A DNA stretch of 64,000 bases, taken from NCBI RefSeq assembly GCF_016807805.1, contig NZ_CP063362.1:2469001-2533000 (forward strand). Direction: 5' to 3'. Position numbers and translations under genes: made by a program. The notes beneath the pieces are model-generated. The model saw only the letters and a list, made by a program, of their open reading frames with translations, had not been told where the DNA came from and made no database searches. Each line of letters starts with the position of its first letter. Position 1 is the stretch's first letter. This document shows, in pieces, positions 44,380 to 54,872 of this stretch. This stretch comes from Xanthobacter dioxanivorans (lineage in GTDB: Bacteria; Pseudomonadota; Alphaproteobacteria; Rhizobiales; Xanthobacteraceae).

Positions 44380-46476
44380 TCAGCCCGCCAGCCCCACGGT
44401 CTTCAGCGCGAACAGGTAGACCAGGGCCACCTCGTCCAGCCGGTCGAAGCGCCCCGCCGCGCCGCCATGGCCGGCGTCCATGTTCGTGCGCAGGAGAATC
44501 GGCTGCCCGCCGGTGTCCGCCACCCGCAGCCGCGCCACCCATTTGGCCGGCTCCCAATAGGTGACGCGCGGGTCGGTCAGTCCCGCCAGGGCGAAGATGG
44601 AGGGGTAGCCCTGCGGGCGCACGTTATCCACGGGCGAATAGGCGAGGATCCGCCGGAACGCGTCCGCGTCGGCGATGGGATTGCCCCATTCGGGCCATTC
44701 CGGCGGGGTGAGGGGCAGGGTGTCGTCGAGCATGGTGGTCAGCACGTCCACGAACGGCACCTCGGCGACCATGCCGGCGAACAGATCGGGCCGCAGGTTG
44801 GCCACCGCCCCCATCAGCATGCCGCCGGCCGACCCGCCATGGGCGACGATGCGGTCGGGGCGGGTGAAGCCCTGCGCCACCAGATGCTCGGCGGCGGCGA
44901 TGAAGTCGGTGAAGGTGTTGGTCTTGTGGGCGAGCTTGCCGTCCGCATACCAGCGCCAGCCCTTGTCCGTGCCGCCGCGCACATGGGCGATGGCATAGAC
45001 GAAGCCGCGGTCGACCAGCGACAGGCGGTTGGTGGCAAAGCCGGCCGGAATGGTGATGCCGTAGGCGCCGTAGCCGTACAGGAGCAGCGGCGCGACGCCG
45101 TCGAGCGGCGTGTCCCGACGGTAGAGAAGGGAGACCGGCACGCTCTCCCCGTCCGCCGCCCGGGCGAAGATGCGGCGGGTCACGTAGTCGGCCGGGTCGT
45201 GGCCCGAGGGCACCTCCTGCCGCTTCAGCAAGACGCGTGCCCGGCTCGCCATGTCGTAGGACCACACCTCCGAGGGGGTGGTCATGGAGGCGTAGGTGAA
45301 GCGCACCTCGGTGGTGTCGAAGGCGAAGCCGGGATGGAGGCCGAGGGCGTAGGCCTCCTCGTCGAAGGCGATGGCGTGCTCGCCGCCGCCGGCGAGGGCG
45401 CGGATGACGATGCGCGGCAGCCCCGCCTCCCGCTCGAGCCGCGCCATGTGGCCGGAGAAGACGCTGTGGGAGAGAATCATCCGCCCGGCCTGGTGGGGCA
45501 CGAGATCGCGCCAGTGCGCCCGGCCGGGCATGGCGGTGGGGGCGGTGACCAGCTTGAAGTCCTCGGCGCCATCGGCGTTGGTGAGGATGACAAGGCTGTC
45601 CTGCCCGTCGAGATCGGGGTGGTGCTCCACCTCGTAGCGCACGCCGGGCGTGCGCGGGGCGACGCAGCGCGGCCGGGCGTCCGGGTCGGCGAGGTCCAGC
45701 AGATGGACTTCCGAGGTCTCGTGGTCGCCGCAGGAAACCAGCCCGAAGGCGTGCGACTGGGTCTCGCCGAGGGAGACGAAGAAGCCCTTGTCCGGCTCCT
45801 CGTAGACGAGCACGTCGTCCGCCGCATCGGTACCCAGCACGTGGCGGAAGACCTTGGACGGGCGGTGCTCGGCGTCGCGCCGGATATAATAGAGGGCACG
45901 CGCGTCGGCGCTCCACAGGAGGTCGCCGGTGCTCTCCTCGATCACGTCCGGCAGGTCGGCGCCGGTGCCGAGGTCGCGGACGCGGATGGTGTAGAGCTCG
46001 GCGCCGGAGGTGTCCGCCGAGAAGGCAAGGCGCCGGTGGTCGCGGCTGTGATGCCAGCCGCCGAAATGGAAATAGGCCTTGCCCTCCGCCTCCCTGTCGC
46101 CGTCCAGGAGCACGGCCTCCGGCCCGTCCGGCAGCGCCTTGCGGCAGGCGAGCGGATGCTGGCCGCCCTCGCGGTGGCGCGAATAATAGGCGAACGGACC
46201 GTCGGGGGTGGGAACGGAGGCGTCATCCTCCTTGATCCGCCCGCGCATCTCCGCGACCAGGTCGCCCTTCAGCCCGCCGAGGGGCGCCAGGAAGTCGTCC
46301 GCATAGGCGTTCTCCGCCTCCAGATAGGCGCGGATGTCGGCGTCGAGCACGGCCGGGTCGCGCATGACCGCGCGCCAATTGTCGGCGCGCAGCCAGGCAT
46401 AGTCGTCGGCGAGGGTGACAGCGTGGACGGTGCGGCTCGAAGGGCGGCGCGGCGCGCGGGGTGGCTCAGGCGCCAC
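44380..46476 (-). CDS. ptrB: Oligopeptidase B (S9A serine peptidase)
   Basis: Cleaves small peptides after basic residues. The 698-residue protein has an N-terminal seven-bladed beta-propeller and a C-terminal alpha/beta hydrolase domain: [40 protein letters not shown], the nucleophile motif [20 protein letters not shown], Asp in [18 protein letters not shown] and His in [14 protein letters not shown]. The GTG start at 46476 overlaps msrB by 11 bp; the [20 protein letters not shown] beginning is normal for the family. It is probably co-transcribed with msrB, a pairing that suggests handling of damaged proteins and their fragments (inference). Confidence 0.93.
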   Translation of the reverse strand: MAPEPPRAPRRPSSRTVHAVTLADDYAWLRADNWRAVMRDPAVLDADIRAYLEAENAYADDFLAPLGGLKGDLVAEMRGRIKEDDASVPTPDGPFAYYSRHREGGQHPLACRKALPDGPEAVLLDGDREAEGKAYFHFGGWHHSRDHRRLAFSADTSGAELYTIRVRDLGTGADLPDVIEESTGDLLWSADARALYYIRRDAEHRPSKVFRHVLGTDAADDVLVYEEPDKGFFVSLGETQSHAFGLVSCGDHETSEVHLLDLADPDARPRCVAPRTPGVRYEVEHHPDLDGQDSLVILTNADGAEDFKLVTAPTAMPGRAHWRDLVPHQAGRMILSHSVFSGHMARLEREAGLPRIVIRALAGGGEHAIAFDEEAYALGLHPGFAFDTTEVRFTYASMTTPSEVWSYDMASRARVLLKRQEVPSGHDPADYVTRRIFARAADGESVPVSLLYRRDTPLDGVAPLLLYGYGAYGITIPAGFATNRLSLVDRGFVYAIAHVRGGTDKGWRWYADGKLAHKTNTFTDFIAAAEHLVAQGFTRPDRIVAHGGSAGGMLMGAVANLRPDLFAGMVAEVPFVDVLTTMLDDTLPLTPPEWPEWGNPIADADAFRRILAYSPVDNVRPQGYPSIFALAGLTDPRVTYWEPAKWVARLRVADTGGQPILLRTNMDAGHGGAAGRFDRLDEVALVYLFALKTVGLAG

Positions 46477-46921
46477 GGGCGTCCCCGTCGTCGGGCGAGA
46501 GGGACAGGGCGGTGCCGTTCATGCAGAAGCGCAGCCCCGTGGGCGCCGGCCCGTCCGGGAAGACGTGGCCGAGATGGCTGTCGCAGTTGGCGCAGCGCAC
46601 CTCGATGCGGCGCATGCCGTGGGAGGTATCTTCGTGCGTCACCACCGCCTCGGGCGAGACCGGCGAGAAGAAGCTCGGCCAGCCGGTGCCGGATTCATAC
46701 TTGGCCTCCGAGCGGAACAGCGGGGTGCCGCAGGCGACGCAGGAATAAAGGCCGGGACGCTTCTCGTCCCAGTAGGGGCCGGTGAAGGCGCGCTCGGTGC
46801 CGCGCTCGCGGGCGATCCTGAACTGCTCGGGGGTGAGGCAGGAGCGCCACTCGGCCTCGCTCTTCACGACCTTGGCCTGGTCCGCCGGCGGCACTGCGGG
46901 AGAAGGGGCAGGGTTGGGCAT
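46466..46921 (-). CDS. msrB: Peptide-methionine (R)-S-oxide reductase MsrB
   Basis: Repairs methionine-R-sulfoxide in proteins. The 151-residue cytosolic protein has the zinc-binding CVACG and [12 protein letters not shown] pairs, the substrate region [11 protein letters not shown] and the catalytic cysteine in [12 protein letters not shown]. No signal peptide is present; the N-terminus is a short Pro/Ala-rich extension. ATG 46921 is followed by the oligopeptidase B start inside its last codons. Upstream lies a 547-bp gap shared with divergent mucR. Confidence 0.95.
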   Translation of the reverse strand: MPNPAPSPAVPPADQAKVVKSEAEWRSCLTPEQFRIARERGTERAFTGPYWDEKRPGLYSCVACGTPLFRSEAKYESGTGWPSFFSPVSPEAVVTHEDTSHGMRRIEVRCANCDSHLGHVFPDGPAPTGLRFCMNGTALSLSPDDGDARGA

Positions 46922-47468
46922 GGATAGGTCCCCGGTTCGGATATCGTAGACAGGTAGGAACTCCCCATGGCAACGGCAAGGCGGCGGTGCGATCCCGTCA
47001 GAGCCCGCGCCGGCCGGTGCGCATCGCGCGCTGGTCGGGCCGCCTTATCCGTCTTGGGGCCGGAGGGCGGTTCGCCGGGCAAATCGGTTCAATTCGCGCG
47101 GATCGCGCTCTCGGTGGCGGGCCGCCGTGCGGCGAGGATCCGGCTGCCGGCCGCGCCGTCCTTCCAAGAGCAGCGAAGAAGAGATGGTGCCGGCGGAAAT
47201 GCTGGTTGCAATTTTGGCTTGCGGAAACTAATACAGTCAAAGCACCTCAGGCATCGATTTGCTGCGAGGCTTGTGTCGGGCAAGAGGTGCAAGATTCACG
47301 GGTGGCTGGGAGCAGGGTGCGGCCGCGTCAGCGAGACGCGGGGTGGACCTGCTTTCTTTTCAGATAGAAAACATTGCTCTCTCCGGCCAGCCATGTCGCC
47401 GGCCGGATGAATGATGCTCCGCCCGGGTCTCCTCGGCGAAATTTCACGAACCAAGCAAAGCACGTCCC
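46922..47468. other. Long regulatory gap between msrB and mucR
   Basis: 547 bp without a convincing gene. The right part (47205-47290) is AT-richer (TTTTGGCTTGCGGAAACTAA, then TACAGTCAAAGCACCTC) and is a likely mucR promoter. MucR proteins often repress their own genes through AT-rich sites, which fits (established for the family, not shown here). A copy of repeat family 1 lies at 47086-47112. Confidence 0.4.
47086..47112 (+). repeat. Dispersed repeat family 1, copy 4
   Basis: GGTTCAATTCGCGCGGATCG then CGCTCTC; one base off the GCCCGGATCGCGCTC core of the other copies. It lies in the msrB-mucR gap. Confidence 0.45.
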
Positions 47469-47885
47469 ATGAGCGAAATCCCGGAAACGACCCCTTTCAT
47501 CGAGCTCGCGACGGACATCGTTTCGGCCTATGTGAGCAACAATACGGTTGCCACGGCCGACCTGCCCGCGCTCATCAACGATGTTCACGCCGCGCTGCAG
47601 CGCCTTTCGGTCGGCCCGGCGGAAGCGGCGGCCGAACCGTTGAAGCCCGCCGTCCCCATCAAGAAGTCCGTCATGGCGGATTTCATCATCTGCCTGGAAG
47701 ACGGCAAGAAGTTCAAATCCCTGAAGCGCCACCTGCGCACCCACTACGACATGACCCCGGAGCAGTACCGCGAAAAGTGGGGCCTGCCGGCCGACTATCC
47801 CATGGTCGCCCCCAACTACGCCGCGGCGCGCTCCTCCCTCGCCAAGCAGATGGGCCTCGGCCAGCAGCGCCGCCGCGGCGCCTGA
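47469..47885 (+). CDS. mucR: MucR/Ros family zinc-finger transcriptional regulator
   Basis: A 138-residue global regulator of the alphaproteobacterial MucR/Ros/Ros-like family, which controls exopolysaccharide, motility and cell-cycle genes through AT-rich sites. The N-terminal oligomerisation part is [20 protein letters not shown]. The DNA-binding part contains [20 protein letters not shown], the C...D...H...H prokaryotic zinc-finger variant, followed by the invariant [20 protein letters not shown] and [22 protein letters not shown] 47469 is just after AAGCACGTCCC. A strong bidirectional terminator follows 25 bp after the stop. Confidence 0.92.
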   Translation: MSEIPETTPFIELATDIVSAYVSNNTVATADLPALINDVHAALQRLSVGPAEAAAEPLKPAVPIKKSVMADFIICLEDGKKFKSLKRHLRTHYDMTPEQYREKWGLPADYPMVAPNYAAARSSLAKQMGLGQQRRRGA

Positions 47886-47909
47886 GCGCGCCCGGCCCCG
47901 CCGAAAGCC

Positions 47910-47941
47910 AAAAAGCCCGGCGCTTCGGCGCCGGGCTTTTT
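47910..47941. terminator. Bidirectional rho-independent terminator between mucR and pckA
   Basis: AAAAAGCCCGGCGC, loop TTCG, then the exact complement ending in TTTTT: a 14-bp stem with A and U tracts on both sides. It can terminate mucR (plus) and pckA (minus), whose stops lie 25 and 32 bp away. Confidence 0.93.
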
Positions 47942-47972
47942 CGTGTCGGCTCCCATCGGCCCCGGAAGGGCC

Positions 47973-49586
47973 CTATTCGGCGGCGATGCGAACCTGCGGC
48001 TGGGCATCGCGCACGGCGGCATCCACGTGGCTCTCGAACCGCGTGAAATTATCCCGGAACATGCTCACCAGCCGGCGCGCCGTGGCGTCGAACTCCGCCT
48101 TGTCCGCCCAGGTCTTGGACGGATAGAGGATGTGCGGCTCGATGCCGGGCACGGAGGTCGGCACCTGGAAGCCGAAATAGGGATCGGTGCGGAACGACGC
48201 CGTCTTCAGCGAGCCGTCGAGCACGGCGGTGAGCAGCGTGCGCGTGACCTTGATGGGCATGCGCCGGCCGGTGCCGAACTTGCCGCCGGTCCAGCCGGTG
48301 TTCACCAGCCAGCAGTCCACGCCGTGCTCGGCGATGAGGTCGCGCAGCAAATTGCCGTAGACGGACGGATGCCGCGGCATGAACGGGGCGCCGAAGCAGG
48401 TGGAGAAGGTGGCCTCCGGGTCCTTCACGCCCTTCTCCGTGCCCGCCACCTTGGCGGTGTAGCCGGAGAGGAAATGGTACATGGCCTGGGCCGGCGAGAG
48501 CCGCGCGATGGGCGGCAGCACCCCGAAGGCGTCGCAGGTGAGCATCACCACGTTCTTCGGCTGGCCGGCGCGGCCGGTGGGGCTCGCATTGGGGATGAAG
48601 GCCAGCGGATAGCAGGAGCGGGTGTTCTCCGTGAGGCTGCCATCGTCGAAGTCCGGCACATGGGTGACCGGGTCGAGGACCACATTCTCCAGCACGGTGC
48701 CGAAGCGGTTGGAGGCCGAGAAGATCTCCGGCTCCGCCTCGGCGGACAGGCGGATGGTCTTGGCGTAGCAGCCGCCCTCGAAGTTGAACACGCCCTCGGG
48801 GCTCCAGCCGTGCTCGTCATCGCCGAGGAGGGTGCGGTTGGGATCGGCGGAAAGGGTGGTCTTGCCGGTGCCCGACAGCCCGAAGAACAGGCATACGTCG
48901 CCGGCCGCGCCTACGTTCGCCGAGCAGTGCATGGGCATGATGCCCTTTTTCGGCAGGATGTAGTTGAGGGCGGTGAACACCGACTTCTTCATCTCGCCCG
49001 CATAGGACGAATTGCCGATGAGCACGATGCCACGGGCGAAGTCCACCGCGATCACCGTCTCCGAGCGCACGCCGTGGCGGGCGGGGTCGGCCTTGAAGGA
49101 CGGCAGGTCGATGATGGTCATCTGCGGCAAGAAGCCGTCGAGCTCGGCGCGCTCGGGCCGGCGCAGCATGGTGCGGATAAACAGCGAGTGCCAGGCGAGC
49201 TCGGTGTAGACGCGCACCTTGATGTTGCAGCTCGGGTCGGCGCCGCCATACAGATCCTGCGCGAACAGGGTCTTGTCCTCGGCGGCCTTCAGGAAGTCCT
49301 GGTAGAGCGTCTCGAACTGCTCCGGCGAGATGGCGCCGTTATTGTCCCACCAGACCTCGTTCTCGGTGGTGGCGTCGCGGAGCACGAACTTGTCCTTGGG
49401 GCTGCGGCCGGTATGGGCGCCGGTCTGCGCCACCAGCGCGCCGCCGGAGGACAGGCGGGCTTCCCGGTGCGCCAGCGCATGCTCGTAGAGCTCGGGTTCG
49501 AGCAGGTTCCAATGAACCGCCGTCAGATGCTTCAACCCGAAGCTGTCGGCGCCGCAGGCGCTGTTCCGGTGACCGGTTTCGAGCAC
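47973..49586 (-). CDS. pckA: Phosphoenolpyruvate carboxykinase (ATP)
   Basis: Gluconeogenic enzyme converting oxaloacetate plus ATP to phosphoenolpyruvate, CO2 and ADP. The 537-residue protein shows [16 protein letters not shown], the kinase-1a P-loop [18 protein letters not shown] with the following [29 protein letters not shown] and [18 protein letters not shown]. The GTG start at 49586 has AGGAGGGGAC upstream and gives the expected N-terminus. It is monocistronic, with its own 205-bp upstream gap and the shared terminator downstream. Together with pyk it marks control of flux at the PEP-pyruvate node. Confidence 0.96.
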   Translation of the reverse strand: MLETGHRNSACGADSFGLKHLTAVHWNLLEPELYEHALAHREARLSSGGALVAQTGAHTGRSPKDKFVLRDATTENEVWWDNNGAISPEQFETLYQDFLKAAEDKTLFAQDLYGGADPSCNIKVRVYTELAWHSLFIRTMLRRPERAELDGFLPQMTIIDLPSFKADPARHGVRSETVIAVDFARGIVLIGNSSYAGEMKKSVFTALNYILPKKGIMPMHCSANVGAAGDVCLFFGLSGTGKTTLSADPNRTLLGDDEHGWSPEGVFNFEGGCYAKTIRLSAEAEPEIFSASNRFGTVLENVVLDPVTHVPDFDDGSLTENTRSCYPLAFIPNASPTGRAGQPKNVVMLTCDAFGVLPPIARLSPAQAMYHFLSGYTAKVAGTEKGVKDPEATFSTCFGAPFMPRHPSVYGNLLRDLIAEHGVDCWLVNTGWTGGKFGTGRRMPIKVTRTLLTAVLDGSLKTASFRTDPYFGFQVPTSVPGIEPHILYPSKTWADKAEFDATARRLVSMFRDNFTRFESHVDAAVRDAQPQVRIAAE

Positions 49587-49791
49587 GGATGTCCCCTCCT
49601 GATGTTCCCGCCGGCTTCGCCGGCACAAGGTAAGGCCAAAACCTTGGCACGCAGCGAACGCGCCAGCCCGCGGACCCGTTCCAGGGACTTCGGGGCGCGC
49701 GCCGGCGCGGGCATCTTAACCGCACCCTGCCGCCGGCGCAGCAGGCTAACGGCAGATGTTCGACAAGGAAACACCGGCGAAACGTTTAAGT

Positions 49792-50511
49792 TCAGCCGGT
49801 CTTCTGCTCGCGGGCTGCGTGCACCAGCGCGACCAGCTCTTTGCGCACTGCGGAAAGACTTGTGTTGCGCTGCGAAAAGTCGAGGCGCCGTATCAGGTCA
49901 CCGCAAGAGATCTCGCACCCCTCGGGGTCCACCGACACCATGCGCCATGCGCCTTCGGGGGCGCCGAGCAGGACCGTGGCGTACAGGGCGACGGCGTCGG
50001 AATGGTCGGCATTCATGTGGGCGATCACGCCGTCCTGCCCGGATGCAAGCTCCGCCGCATCGTCCCAGGCGGTGACGAGCTCGGCGCCGGGCACGTCGAC
50101 GATGCGGCCGAAGCCCTCCACCAGGTGGGCGCTCTCGATCTCCACGCGGAAGAAGGAGAAGTCCTTGAAATCCACATAGCCGGCCGCGGCGGCGTGGCGG
50201 GCGAGATAGCGGGTGCGCACCTGGGCCTCGTCCGCCGGCGCGATTCGGCCGACGAGGCTCGCGCGCGGCGCGTCGAGCGGATCGGCCGCCCCGGCCGCCG
50301 AGACGAGGAGCGACACGCGGGCGTCGCCGGCGATGTTGCGGGTATGGCGGGCGAGGCGGGAGATGAGCAGGGTCGGCCGGCCATCGGGATCGGTGCCGAT
50401 CGCCACCAGCGATGCATAGGGGCCGCCTTCGGCCTCCAGCGTCGCCAGGGCGCCGAAGCGGGCTTCGCGGATGAGGCGGCGGACGGCGGTCACGGCGGCG
50501 GGGTCGGTCAT
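49792..50511 (-). CDS. HugZ-like pyridoxamine 5'-phosphate oxidase-fold protein with DUF2470 domain
   Basis: A 239-residue protein: an N-terminal split-barrel flavin-binding domain (LIREARFGALATLEAEGGPY, then ISRLARHTRNIAGDARVSLL and FSFFRVEIESAHLVEGFGRI) and a C-terminal DUF2470 domain with VIAHMNADHSDAVALYATVL. This two-domain design is that of HugZ-type heme oxygenases and related heme-utilisation or flavin-binding proteins. Start ATG 50511 is just before the conserved helix; the longer frame upstream has no support. It is a single gene between pckA and the tRNA island. Confidence 0.85.
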   Translation of the reverse strand: MTDPAAVTAVRRLIREARFGALATLEAEGGPYASLVAIGTDPDGRPTLLISRLARHTRNIAGDARVSLLVSAAGAADPLDAPRASLVGRIAPADEAQVRTRYLARHAAAAGYVDFKDFSFFRVEIESAHLVEGFGRIVDVPGAELVTAWDDAAELASGQDGVIAHMNADHSDAVALYATVLLGAPEGAWRMVSVDPEGCEISCGDLIRRLDFSQRNTSLSAVRKELVALVHAAREQKTG

Positions 50512-50857
50512 CGCATCGTCTTCCAGTTCGAGTGGCCCGGCCTGTGGGCGCGGGCGATCGGCGTGGCGATGACGCGCCCGGCTTCGTCCGGGCGGATCTG
50601 GCTTGCGCGTCGCGGAGCGGCAGGTTGGGGCGGAGCGTGGTCTTATGCAAGCATCGGCGCCTGCGGCTTTCGTGCGCGGGGCAGGGGCGTTCAGCTCTGC
50701 GCGCAATGGGTCGTCACCCGGGCCGTCACCCGGGCCATGCGCGGGCCATGCGCGGGCGCGGACGGGCCTGCGACTGCGCCGGGGGTATCGCGAGCACGGG
50801 CAGTTGCCGCCCGCCGAAGCATCCGATATGAAGACCGAACCGGCGTCCCGGCGCCGT
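50512..50857. other. Gap upstream of the tRNA repeat array with short GC-rich duplications
   Basis: 346 bp without a recognisable gene. At 50708-50765 two short tandem pairs occur: GTCACCCGGGCC twice, then ATGCGCGGGCC twice. The region presumably holds the promoter of the HugZ-like gene on its left and the start of tRNA-region transcription on its right. Confidence 0.4.
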
Positions 50858-51353
<496 letters not shown>

Positions 51354-51430
51354 GCACCCGTAGCTCAGCTGGATAGAGCGCCGCCCTCCGAAGGCGGAGG
51401 CCACACGTTCGAATCGTGTCGGGTGCGCCA
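51354..51430 (+). tRNA. tRNA-Arg (anticodon CCG), CCA encoded
   Basis: 77 bases forming a full cloverleaf. Acceptor GCACCCG pairs with CGGGTGC, D stem GCTC with GAGC, anticodon stem CCGCC with GGCGG around the loop CTCCGAA (anticodon CCG), T stem ACACG with CGTGT around TTCGAAT, then discriminator G and CCA. It decodes CGG. It is the only complete copy after three truncated ones, and island genes begin beyond its 3' end, so it is the probable attachment site. Confidence 0.95.
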
Positions 51431-51951
51431 TTTCAATTAAAAATTGTATTAGCGTTTGAGTGGCAGGAGCACGTTTTTGTCCTCGCGCTGAAAGCTGATT
51501 GGCCGCCTTGGCAGGGTCAAAAGCGGCTCCTACCTGCATTCGAATCCTGTTTTCTCCAAAATTCGACAACGTATGAGACGCGCGGCTTGGCGCCCCTGGC
51601 TCCCACGGTCTCTTCCGTGCCACGAGGTCGGTAGGCCGTGCGGTGGCTTTGGAGAGCCTATCAGCGGCTAGCTACCTGACATCGGATCGACTGGATCTCG
51701 ATCATATCTCGATCATTTGAGCGCCGCGTCTTCATAGCTGTACTGTCGGTCAGCCATTGTGCGAGACCGATGATGGTACATTGGGACCGTAGCACCGCAA
51801 CCGGCTCGTTGCGCTATCCCCATCAAATGTCGGCTAGCAGGAAACGAGCCAACGTCCCCTCCTGGCGCGTTGGCGCCTGACGGACTCCGCTGGGAATGAC
51901 CTTTAGCTGACAATGGGAATGTCTGCTGGCGGGCGCTCATCTGAAGGATCT
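51431..51951. other. Island-side gap after the tRNA
   Basis: 521 bp without a convincing gene and without an integrase. Base composition drops at once (TTTCAATTAAAAATTGTATT at 51431), marking a change of origin. It must contain the promoter of the HEPN-Gabija operon. Short GC-rich inverted pieces lie around 51840-51890 (CCTGGCGCGTTGGCGCC). Confidence 0.4.
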
Positions 51952-53121
51952 ATGATGGCCGAGATCATTCTCGGTTACGATCCGTGTCATTGCGCTGACA
52001 GGCCTGAGTCGATGGAATCGGAAGCATATCTGCGGGCGCTCAACACGCAGCTGACATACCTGTTCGCGTTTGCGGGGCGTATCAATGAGATCGACACTGC
52101 GGCGGCAACGTCCGCCGAGTTCCGGGGCATGCAGGACGCAGGCTGGAATACGGCAGTCACAGCCCACGAAGTGTTCGGAGAGCTGAAGGCGCTCGGCAGC
52201 AAGGGCGCCCCCCTGAATCGGGCGGAGCTCCGGCAGGTGCTCTGCCTCTATGCTCAGCTTGCAGAAGCCGGCGGTGTCTATGAGGGCTTGCTGAACACGA
52301 TGCTGATCGCGCAACTCAAGCCTTGGAATATGTGGCCTTTCCAGGACTTGGTGCGAGTCCGCCATCAGCCTCGAGCAGTTATTGGTCCAAACGCCAACGC
52401 GATGTTCCGCCGCCTAGCCGAGACCGCGGCAGCAATCGGTATGCCGGGTCTGGCGCGCGTTCTCGAACTAGCGTTCCGAGACGATGTCCGCAACGCAATG
52501 GCTCATGCCGACTACATCATGGTGCAGGGCGGGCTCAGGCTGAGGCGGCGGAACGGCGGCCAGCCGATCGTGGTCAGTTACGAGCAGCTTCTTGCGGCAT
52601 TGCAGATCGCTATTTGGTTCTTCGAGCTCCTAAACGAGTTCCAACGGCGAGTGGTCGAGTCTTATCGACCTGCACGGACAATTGTCGGCCGTTTCAGCGC
52701 CAACCCGCCCATGCCATGGACGATCGAGCTTTCCGATGAGGGCGTGTTCTCGATATCGGGAAGCGCGCCCGGTCCTCAGGTTGACGCCGCTTATCAGCGC
52801 CAGAGCCGGATCAACGACCGGCTGGGCGGGAAAATGGTCGCGGCGTATCTAGGGCCAGGATTGGATATCGCACCTGACCTGCTGACCGCGACCACAACGG
52901 CCGGATTCGAGCCTTTAATCGTCGCCTTGACGGACGCTGATCAATTCGACGGTCTCATCGCCGAGATCGAGGAACATGGTCTTTGGGATACTGAGCTCGA
53001 AGCCGTCGACCATGTCGCGGCCACGTTGATGGCGACGCCCTTTGGTTTCCGCTGGATAGCCACAGGCGAAGTGTTCGCGGCTTGGCTTCCAGCCGTCGAC
53101 GAGATCAACATCGCCCGGTAG
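51952..53121 (+). CDS. HEPN-motif protein encoded directly upstream of Gabija
   Basis: A 389-residue protein of no family I can name. The central helical part has AFRDDVRNAMAHADYIMVQG with R180-N-x3-H185, the Rx4-6H signature of HEPN ribonucleases and nucleotidyltransferase-associated folds, preceded and followed by long helices (LNTQLTYLFAFAGRINEIDT; YEQLLAALQIAIWFFELLNE). The C-terminal 150 residues are mixed alpha/beta and unassigned. ATG 51952 (or 51955) follows GAAGGATCT. Its stop is 17 bp before the gajA start, so it is in the same operon. An RNase or toxin-like effector, or a regulator, of the neighbouring Gabija pair is the obvious inference. Confidence 0.7.
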   Translation: MMAEIILGYDPCHCADRPESMESEAYLRALNTQLTYLFAFAGRINEIDTAAATSAEFRGMQDAGWNTAVTAHEVFGELKALGSKGAPLNRAELRQVLCLYAQLAEAGGVYEGLLNTMLIAQLKPWNMWPFQDLVRVRHQPRAVIGPNANAMFRRLAETAAAIGMPGLARVLELAFRDDVRNAMAHADYIMVQGGLRLRRRNGGQPIVVSYEQLLAALQIAIWFFELLNEFQRRVVESYRPARTIVGRFSANPPMPWTIELSDEGVFSISGSAPGPQVDAAYQRQSRINDRLGGKMVAAYLGPGLDIAPDLLTATTTAGFEPLIVALTDADQFDGLIAEIEEHGLWDTELEAVDHVAATLMATPFGFRWIATGEVFAAWLPAVDEINIAR

Positions 53122-53138
53122 TTGTTTGGAGGACTCGC

Positions 53139-54872
53139 GTGCATCTCGCTAAGTTGCGGATCGTGAATTTCCGCAAACTCGAGGACGTCACCTTCGAGTT
53201 CCAGAAGGGCTTGAACATTCTCGTGGGCCCGAACAACGCCGGGAAAACCGCTGTCGTCGACGCCCTGCGGGCGCTGCTCGGCGGCATCGATGAGCCCTAT
53301 CCGCGTCTGAACATCGAGGACATACATCACCCAAAAGCTGGGGAACCGTCGGGGGGCATCCTCTTCGAATTCATCTTCGCCAATCTCAACCTGGACGACG
53401 AAGCCGAGTTCATGGCCGCGATCCGGCCTGGTCCGGACGGCGCCATGCAAGCTCATTTCTCAGTCGGCTACGGCGAGCCTGACAAAGGTGGGCGACTGCA
53501 GGCCAAGCGCTGGTGCGGCGAGCATCGCGAGAATGGGCTGACGACAGAAATGGCGGAGCACCTACGCGGCGTCTACCTACCAGCGCTGCGCGATGCCTCC
53601 CAAGGCCTGCGGCCCAGCCGCGGCAGCCAACTTGCCCGCCTGCTCCAGATCCTGACGGACGACGAGGGGCGCGAGGCGGTCAACACTGCATTGGTCGAGC
53701 TCGACAAGTCGCTGAAGGCGCAAGACCCCATCAAAAAAACCCAGAAGGCCATCGCCGGCCGCCATGCGTCAATGCTCGGCGAACAGCTCGCGCAGGCCCT
53801 GGAGATCGGACTTAGCGCCAGCGACTTCCAGCGCTTGGCCGCGCGCCTATCAATCTCAGTCGATCAGTTCGAGATCGACCAGAACGGCCTCGGGTTCAAC
53901 AACTTGATCTTCATGGCGGTCGTTCTGAGTGAGATGGCAAAGAACACCGACGCCTCCTACCGTGGCCTGATTATTGAAGAGCCGGAGGCACATCTGCATC
54001 CTCAGCTGCAGGCTGTGTTGCTGCGCTACCTGTCGGACATTCAGAAGACTGTCGACGGCGAAAAGCCGGTGCAGATATTCGTCACAAGCCACTCGCCGAA
54101 CTTCGCCAGCATCGCCGAACTCAACACCTTGGTCTGCCTCGTCGACCATGGGGGGCATGTCGAGGCGTTTCAGCCGCGCGCCATCGCCTTCGACAAGGGT
54201 AAACGCGAGAAGCTGCAACGCTACCTAGACGTCACCCGGGCCGAGATCTTCTTCGCCCGGCGGATTATCCTCGTCGAAGGCGCGGCGGAACTCATGCTGG
54301 TCAGCGTACTCGCCGAGCGCGCCGGCTACAAACTGCGCGACCACGGGGTAAGCCTGATCAGCGTCGAGGGCCTGAATTTCGACTGCTTCCTTCCGCTGTT
54401 CGGGGAGAAAGCACTGAAGATACCTGTTGCGGTCATCACCGACGCCGACCCGGTCGACCAGGACGGCAAGGCGCTCTATCCCGCCGCGGACGATGTGGTG
54501 ACGGTCTCGGATAACACGGCCAAGATGAAGAAGCTGCAGGACAGTCTGGTCCGCGTGTTCCACGGGCAGAAGACGTTGGAGTACGACTTGGCGCTGGAAC
54601 CCGAAAATGTCTCGACAATGCTTGCGGCGTTGAGGGACATCCATCCGCAGATTGGCGCCGACTTGACGACGACGGTCGGCGGGGCTGGCGATGCAGCTGC
54701 AAAGGCCAAGGCCTTGTTCACCGGCATGTTCGAGCGCGCTCAGAACAACGTGCAGAAGGGGCGCTTTGGACAGGCGCTCGCTCAAGCGCTGGTCAACTCT
54801 GCGGCGAGCCACAAGGTCCCGAAGTATATTTTAGACGCCATCGCCCATGCCTGTCAGGTGCCGGAGGCATGA
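53139..54872 (+). CDS. gajA: Gabija GajA: OLD-family ATPase-TOPRIM nuclease
   Basis: A 577-residue antiphage nuclease. N-terminal ABC-type ATPase: KLRIVNFRKLEDVTFEFQKG, Walker A GPNNAGKT (residues 30-37), then LIIEEPEAHLHPQLQAVLLR (Walker B) and FVTSHSPNFASIAEL (switch His). C-terminal TOPRIM: IILVEGAAELMLVSVLAERA (metal Glu) and VAVITDADPVDQDGKAL (DxD). In Gabija, GajA is a nucleotide-inhibited DNA-nicking enzyme that forms a tetramer with GajB. The GTG start at 53139 has GGAGG eight bases upstream. The class 2 OLD arrangement, with a UvrD-like gene immediately downstream in ATGA overlap, separates it from stand-alone OLD nucleases. Confidence 0.9.
   Translation: MHLAKLRIVNFRKLEDVTFEFQKGLNILVGPNNAGKTAVVDALRALLGGIDEPYPRLNIEDIHHPKAGEPSGGILFEFIFANLNLDDEAEFMAAIRPGPDGAMQAHFSVGYGEPDKGGRLQAKRWCGEHRENGLTTEMAEHLRGVYLPALRDASQGLRPSRGSQLARLLQILTDDEGREAVNTALVELDKSLKAQDPIKKTQKAIAGRHASMLGEQLAQALEIGLSASDFQRLAARLSISVDQFEIDQNGLGFNNLIFMAVVLSEMAKNTDASYRGLIIEEPEAHLHPQLQAVLLRYLSDIQKTVDGEKPVQIFVTSHSPNFASIAELNTLVCLVDHGGHVEAFQPRAIAFDKGKREKLQRYLDVTRAEIFFARRIILVEGAAELMLVSVLAERAGYKLRDHGVSLISVEGLNFDCFLPLFGEKALKIPVAVITDADPVDQDGKALYPAADDVVTVSDNTAKMKKLQDSLVRVFHGQKTLEYDLALEPENVSTMLAALRDIHPQIGADLTTTVGGAGDAAAKAKALFTGMFERAQNNVQKGRFGQALAQALVNSAASHKVPKYILDAIAHACQVPEA

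Noticed and set aside
51520..51550. Possible extra tRNA 3' part (CATTCGAATCCTG)
   Set aside because: Has a TTCGAAT loop but the flanks do not pair as a T stem and no acceptor strand fits.
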